DNA of 64,000 bases from Bradyrhizobium arachidis (GTDB lineage: Bacteria > Pseudomonadota > Alphaproteobacteria > Rhizobiales > Xanthobacteraceae), in assembly GCF_024758505.1 (NCBI RefSeq), contig NZ_CP077970.1, positions 2,852,001-2,916,000 on the forward strand, in the 5' to 3' direction. Under the pieces are notes generated by a model. That model was given only the letters and a program-made list of their open reading frames with translations, did not search any database and was not told the DNA's origin. This document shows positions 60,495-64,000 of this stretch, in pieces (the first letter of the stretch is position 1; every line of letters begins with the position of its first letter). The translations under genes and the position numbers were made by a program.

Positions 60495-61013
60495 GTGAAG
60501 ATGCTCATTGCCTTTATCTCAAGCGTTATGCGGGCGTGTTTCTCGTTCGTGCGCAGGCTCATCTCATTGCCTGGTCGCCTTGCCGGCGCGCTGCTGGGAG
60601 AGGCGGCCTTGCCGCCACCTGCCGAAGACAGTCCGCTGGTTACCGATCTTGAGGAGGAGTTGGCGCAGGCCAAAGAGCAGGAATCGAACTGGAAAAAGGT
60701 CGCCGACGCGATCTGGTCCTGGGCCGCAGAATCTCTCAGCGTCAACCAACCCGCCGCGATCCCGATTGGGCTTCCGCGGAGCCTAAAGCAATGGATGGTC
60801 GGGTTGACAGCCGAAGAGGTGGAGGCGCTGCTCTCGGCCGACAAAGTGGCTATCGAAGCGCACGCTCGTGGCCTCTATACGCTGCCCGGGCTGCGAAGAG
60901 TGCAGCGGCTGGACCCGATTGAGAGCTGGTCTCCGAGGCCGGAATTGATGGATCCGGCCTCGGAGCCTTTTCAGGAAGCTATTTGCGCGCCCCCGCTGCG
61001 CCGCGCTTCCTGA
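60495..61013 (+). CDS. hypothetical protein with N-terminal membrane-like segment
   Basis: 172 residues. The start MKMLIAFISSVMRACFSFVRRLISLPG is amphipathic/hydrophobic and could associate with the membrane. A coiled-coil-like stretch (TDLEEELAQAKEQESNWKKVADAIW) follows, then a helical domain (LTAEEVEALLSADKVAIEAHARGLYTLPGLRRV) that suggests a small structured module. The last ~30 codons run through a perfect 12-base inverted repeat, so the coding end is uncertain. Function unknown. Confidence 0.5.
   Translation: MKMLIAFISSVMRACFSFVRRLISLPGRLAGALLGEAALPPPAEDSPLVTDLEEELAQAKEQESNWKKVADAIWSWAAESLSVNQPAAIPIGLPRSLKQWMVGLTAEEVEALLSADKVAIEAHARGLYTLPGLRRVQRLDPIESWSPRPELMDPASEPFQEAICAPPLRRAS
60931..60965 (+). 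terminator. 12-base perfect stem-loop between convergent small genes
   Basis: CTCCGAGGCCGG (60931-60942) and CCGGCCTCGGAG (60954-60965) form a perfect 12-base stem with an 11-base loop, followed on the plus strand by CCTTTTC. It lies 14 bases beyond the stop of the minus-strand gene at 60979 and inside the end of the plus-strand frame, and may terminate both. Confidence 0.6.
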
Positions 61014-61260
61014 AGACTTGCTTGAGCTGCATCAATTCGCGCTCAAGTACGACAACGCGGGCATGCTCGCGCTGCCGCAAAGCTTCGGAAAGTTCAAGGG
61101 CGCGCTCGAGCTGCGAGCGCGACCAGTGTTCCCAGCCGTTCGCGTTGCGCGTTGCGGCTGCCTGAAGGGTAGACACCATCGCCGCTGCGACGAGGCTAGT
61201 TCCACCGAGCATGGCCGAGTTGAAAGTGGACGGATTGAACGCCGTGTGGCTGTCGGACAT
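60979..61260 (-). CDS. hypothetical protein, 93 residues
   Basis: Starts MSDSHTAFNPSTFNSAML at 61260 with GGAGG six bases upstream. A short hydrophobic stretch (LGGTSLVAAAMVSTLQAA) is followed by a helical, coiled-coil-like C-terminal half (RSQLERALELSEALRQREHARVVVLERELMQLKQVF). This pattern resembles small phage- or plasmid-encoded membrane or scaffold proteins, but no family was recognised. Confidence 0.5.
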   Translation of the reverse strand: MSDSHTAFNPSTFNSAMLGGTSLVAAAMVSTLQAAATRNANGWEHWSRSQLERALELSEALRQREHARVVVLERELMQLKQVFRKRGAAGARK

Positions 61261-61481
61261 GGCTTGCCTCCAAAGGATCGACATAAAAGAGTGTGTATCT
61301 GATATTGACAATAGTGGCACACAAAGATTAAGCTATCGTCCGAGCGATGCGTCAAAATTGATGCGTCTCGGTTTTCGGAGGTCGACGAGCGCGCACCCTC
61401 ATGAAGTGGGTTGAATCCTCTTCAACTCTGTGACGGGGAGCGCCTACGCTCAGCATCAGTTTAGGGGGCCAAGGCCGGGTA

Positions 61482-62357
61482 ATGCGTCTGATTGTGATGT
61501 CCGACCTGCATATCGACATCGAAGGCAACATGTGGCGTGATCCGCCGCGTGTCGAAGCTGACGTGCTCATCGTGATCGGCGACACGACGAACCCTATGAC
61601 GAGCGGGCTTCACTGGATCGCTGATAACCTCTGCGGCGGCGTGCAGCGCTGCATCTACGTTCCCGGTAATCACGACTTTTATCGCGGCTCCGGCGAGGAG
61701 CACACGTTCTATGAGGATCAGATGCAGCGCGGTCGCGAGATTGCGCAGAGCATCGGATTCGATCTTCTCCAGAATGACGTTCTGCACCTGGACGCCGAAC
61801 GAGTCCGCTTCATCGGCGCCACGCTCTGGACCGACTACTCGGTTTTGCCGCCAGGCTGGAGCCGGCGGATGGCGATGTATTTCTCGCAGAACGGCCGCTT
61901 GCCGGACGGCGAGCCGTGGGCGCAGCGCGACCGGCATAATGACTATCGCGAGATCCGCCTCGGCGCCGGCAACAGCCGGCACCGCCTGACGCCTTCCGAC
62001 ACGTTGCGCATGCACCAGGAGTCCTTCAACTTTTTCGAACGAACGCTCAAGCAGCCGTTCGAGGGAATTTCCGTCTGCATTTCGCATTTCGGCCCGGCGT
62101 CGAGCGTGGAGGCCGGCGCCCATTCGTGGCTCTACGGCAGCACGGATATCGAGGCTCTGATGAACGGCCCGAACGCGCCGCAGTTCTGGCTGCACGGGCA
62201 CGTCCACAAGAGCTGCGACCACGTGATTGGTGGCACGCGCGTGCTCTGCAACCCGCGCGGCTATCCCGGACCGCGCGGCACGCGCGAAAATCCAGCGTTC
62301 GATCCGCACCTTCTCCTTGACATCGAACCGGCCATGTCGCCGAGCAAGAGGATCTAA
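61482..62357 (+). CDS. calcineurin-like metallophosphoesterase
   Basis: A 291-residue protein with the metal-binding blocks of the superfamily: MSDLHID, VIGDTTN, VPGNHDFY, ISHFGPAS and HGHVHKSCD. It is predicted to hydrolyse phosphodiesters or phosphomonoesters with two metal ions; the substrate is unknown. This YfcE-distant, DLH/GNHDFY type is common on phages and plasmids. It is followed after three bases by a second phosphoesterase of a different subtype, so the two are co-transcribed. Confidence 0.85.
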   Translation: MRLIVMSDLHIDIEGNMWRDPPRVEADVLIVIGDTTNPMTSGLHWIADNLCGGVQRCIYVPGNHDFYRGSGEEHTFYEDQMQRGREIAQSIGFDLLQNDVLHLDAERVRFIGATLWTDYSVLPPGWSRRMAMYFSQNGRLPDGEPWAQRDRHNDYREIRLGAGNSRHRLTPSDTLRMHQESFNFFERTLKQPFEGISVCISHFGPASSVEAGAHSWLYGSTDIEALMNGPNAPQFWLHGHVHKSCDHVIGGTRVLCNPRGYPGPRGTRENPAFDPHLLLDIEPAMSPSKRI

Positions 62358-62360
62358 CGG

Positions 62361-62972
62361 ATGGCGTGGAAGTCGACGGACGAAAAAGGCCGATCAGTGC
62401 GTACTTTCTTCACCGCTGATGAACATTATGGCCATGCGGCTATCATCAAGCACACCAATCGGATTGATCCGCGAACCGGTGAGCAATTCGCGGACGTCAA
62501 CCGCCACGACGCGCACCTTATCGACATGCACAACGCGATTGTCGGTCCAAGGGACAGAGTGATCCATGTTGGTGACTTCGCTTTCAGGTGCGACAGTTCT
62601 CGAATGCGAGCGATCCTGCAACGATTGAACGGGCAGCATTTCTTGGTCGTTGGAAATCACGATTCCGCGGAAACGTTGGCGCTCCCCTGGGCTGCGGTGC
62701 CGAAGCAGATCATGGTCGTCAACCTCGGCGAAGCCACGGTAACTTGCTGCCACTACGCAATGCGGGTTTGGCCGGCCTTTGACAAGTCCATCCACGCGTT
62801 CGGACATTCCCACGGACGCTTACCGGGAAATACTAAATCCTGCGATGTCGGAGTTGACTGCTGGAATCTTCGGCCTGTGTCGCTGCCGGAGATCCAGGCA
62901 CGACTTGCCGCGACGCCGACGCCTGCAGAGGTTGAGGTAGAGCGCGAGCCGGACGGAGGGCTCGCGCCCTAG
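62361..62972 (+). CDS. phage-type metallophosphoesterase
   Basis: A 203-residue phosphoesterase with FFTADEHYGHAAII, IHVGDFAF, VVGNHDS, CCHYAMRVW, FGHSHG and VGVDCWNL. This is the compact type often found in phage genomes. In family members the first block is usually SDxHFGH; here the Asp and His are kept. The acidic tail (about residues 185-203) is low-complexity. The start follows AGAGGATCTAACGG, overlapping the end of the previous gene. Confidence 0.82.
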   Translation: MAWKSTDEKGRSVRTFFTADEHYGHAAIIKHTNRIDPRTGEQFADVNRHDAHLIDMHNAIVGPRDRVIHVGDFAFRCDSSRMRAILQRLNGQHFLVVGNHDSAETLALPWAAVPKQIMVVNLGEATVTCCHYAMRVWPAFDKSIHAFGHSHGRLPGNTKSCDVGVDCWNLRPVSLPEIQARLAATPTPAEVEVEREPDGGLAP

Positions 62973-63035
62973 GCAAGTCAATCGGCGGCAAGCCGTCGGA
63001 TCCATTCAAAAAACGTGACGTCGAGAAGGAAGCAA

Positions 63036-63953
63036 ATGAAGTACGTTGAAGACGAAACACTGACGCCGGGACGGGTGGAGGTCATCGAGAATGGCGTGGT
63101 CGTAGCTGCGGCAGCCAACCTGCGCATGCTGGAGGTTATCCGCAAGGCGCTCGAAACCGGCGACGAGGCGCGCGTGCACCCGGACACGAAGCCCAGACTT
63201 CTTCTGTCCTTGCTCAAGATGCGAGCGCGTGGTGCGGATCTTGATCACCTGAACCTGGACCGGCCGCCGTGGCCGCCTGAGATCCGGGCCTTCATGCAAA
63301 AGTTCCCGCCTCATGACGTGCTCCTTGCAATGGAGCCCGAGCACTTGGGTAAGCACCTGTTGAAATACTTCAATACCGAGCCCGATGCTGTGCGCCACTG
63401 GTTCGACTTCATGCAACGGGTCATGCCGGGGAAGATCGCCGATGCTTTCACGGAGGCGTGGCACTGGATGGCGTTGCAGGGTTTCATTGTTCATCCAGGC
63501 GACGTCAACGGACAGGAATCTTTCATGATCGGGAAGGACCGGAAGGCCACGATGGTGAAGGGCTTCGACGCCTTGCAGCGGGAAGTGATCTTTCCCAGCG
63601 GGCTCGATGCTGACCTTGTGACGAAGGTCAAGCCGGCCTTCATCCGCGGCGACTACAGCGTCGCCGTCAATCGCGCCTTCACGGAAGTGACGGCTCGCGT
63701 TCGCGAGAAGGATCCGTCGCTCGCTAACAAGTCGGGAGAAGATCTCCTGAAGTCAGCGTTTGGCCCGACTGGTCCGCTGATGCGAGCTGCCGATCAAAAG
63801 GAGAGGTCCATGATGTGCGACCTGTTCGTCAGCGCGTACCATCTCTTCCGCAGGCCGGCTGCGCAGAGCGGCATCAAGCTCGAAGATTCGCGCGAAGTTC
63901 TGAACATCATCAGCCTCGCCGATCAGCTCCTCCGGATGGTGGCTAGACTCTAG
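63036..63953 (+). CDS. Ymh-domain (TIGR02391-like) protein
   Basis: A 305-residue protein. The C-terminal ~120 residues (RGDYSVAVNRAFTEVTARVREKD...LLKSAFGPTGPLM...SAYHLFRRPAAQ) match the pattern of the Ymh/TIGR02391 domain found in many mobile-element and defence-region proteins. The N-terminal part (about 1-170) was not recognised. GAAGGAAG five bases before the ATG at 63036 supports that start. Its function is not established; an abortive-infection-type role is sometimes proposed for such proteins. Confidence 0.65.
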   Translation: MKYVEDETLTPGRVEVIENGVVVAAAANLRMLEVIRKALETGDEARVHPDTKPRLLLSLLKMRARGADLDHLNLDRPPWPPEIRAFMQKFPPHDVLLAMEPEHLGKHLLKYFNTEPDAVRHWFDFMQRVMPGKIADAFTEAWHWMALQGFIVHPGDVNGQESFMIGKDRKATMVKGFDALQREVIFPSGLDADLVTKVKPAFIRGDYSVAVNRAFTEVTARVREKDPSLANKSGEDLLKSAFGPTGPLMRAADQKERSMMCDLFVSAYHLFRRPAAQSGIKLEDSREVLNIISLADQLLRMVARL

Positions 63954-64000
63954 TTTGGGATCTGAAGGCGCGCGATAGGTTTACGGAAGAAGGCCCTGCA

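Noticed and set aside
53000..64000. CRISPR array or transposon ends in the accessory region
   Set aside because: No regularly spaced repeats, transposase or terminal inverted repeats were found by reading.

Overview
The window reads as a chromosome segment of a high-GC alphaproteobacterium, most likely a Hyphomicrobiales member of the Bradyrhizobium/Rhodopseudomonas type. This rests on remembered family resemblance (short-LID adenylate kinase, NAD-type isocitrate dehydrogenase, 2-hydroxycarboxylate transporter, dense operons), not on a database search. No rRNA, tRNA, CRISPR array, transposase or integrase was recognised.

Positions 1-7700 hold an amino-acid catabolic run: kbl (cut by the window edge), tdh, a double GNAT protein, a D-threonine aldolase-like enzyme, an aldehyde dehydrogenase, an ornithine-cyclodeaminase-like enzyme and a convergent MOSC protein. 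The Tdh has lost all four structural-zinc cysteines. Positions 8121-11367 hold a HAD hydrolase, an APH-fold kinase and a phospholyase-type aminotransferase, a kinase/phospho-lyase pair resembling hydroxylysine or phosphoethanolamine breakdown. A lone fabF-like gene, a 64-residue protein and an alpha/beta hydrolase follow.

Positions 14046-24830 hold an RND efflux operon with a divergent TetR gene and two matching palindromic operators, a second TetR gene with its own palindrome over a likely promoter, then a flavoprotein, an SDR, a methyltransferase and a DAO-family oxidase closed by a clear terminator. A D-2-hydroxyacid dehydrogenase-like gene follows on the minus strand, with the frameshifted remains of a second DAO oxidase upstream of it.

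Positions 26703-40346 look like a tricarboxylate/dicarboxylate uptake and oxidation region: a TctD/TctE-like two-component system with an orphan periplasmic binding protein, an MFS transporter, LysR, PrpF, a DctA transporter, a 2-hydroxycarboxylate transporter, aconitase and NAD-isocitrate dehydrogenase. A 43-bp element, 38/43 identical, lies upstream of both the MFS and 2-hydroxycarboxylate transporter genes and probably marks a shared regulon. Positions 40375-52995 form a long plus-strand run: an acetolactate-synthase-like enzyme, aldehyde and alcohol dehydrogenases, class III PHA synthase (PhaE, PhaC), a fused CoA-transferase, phasin, hydrolase, acetyl-CoA synthetase, pyrophosphatase and adenylate kinase. 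The last two remove the PPi and AMP made by the synthetase.

From about 53000 the content changes to an accessory element: a plasmid-type replication protein, small unknown genes, two phage-type metallophosphoesterases and a Ymh-domain protein. Its centrepiece is a three-gene minus-strand operon (59369 to 55714): a DUF4365 nuclease-APAZ protein, a catalytically dead short Argonaute and a trypsin-like serine protease. The first two match SPARDA-type short Argonaute defence. The tightly linked protease is the unusual part and the best candidate for an undescribed variant.
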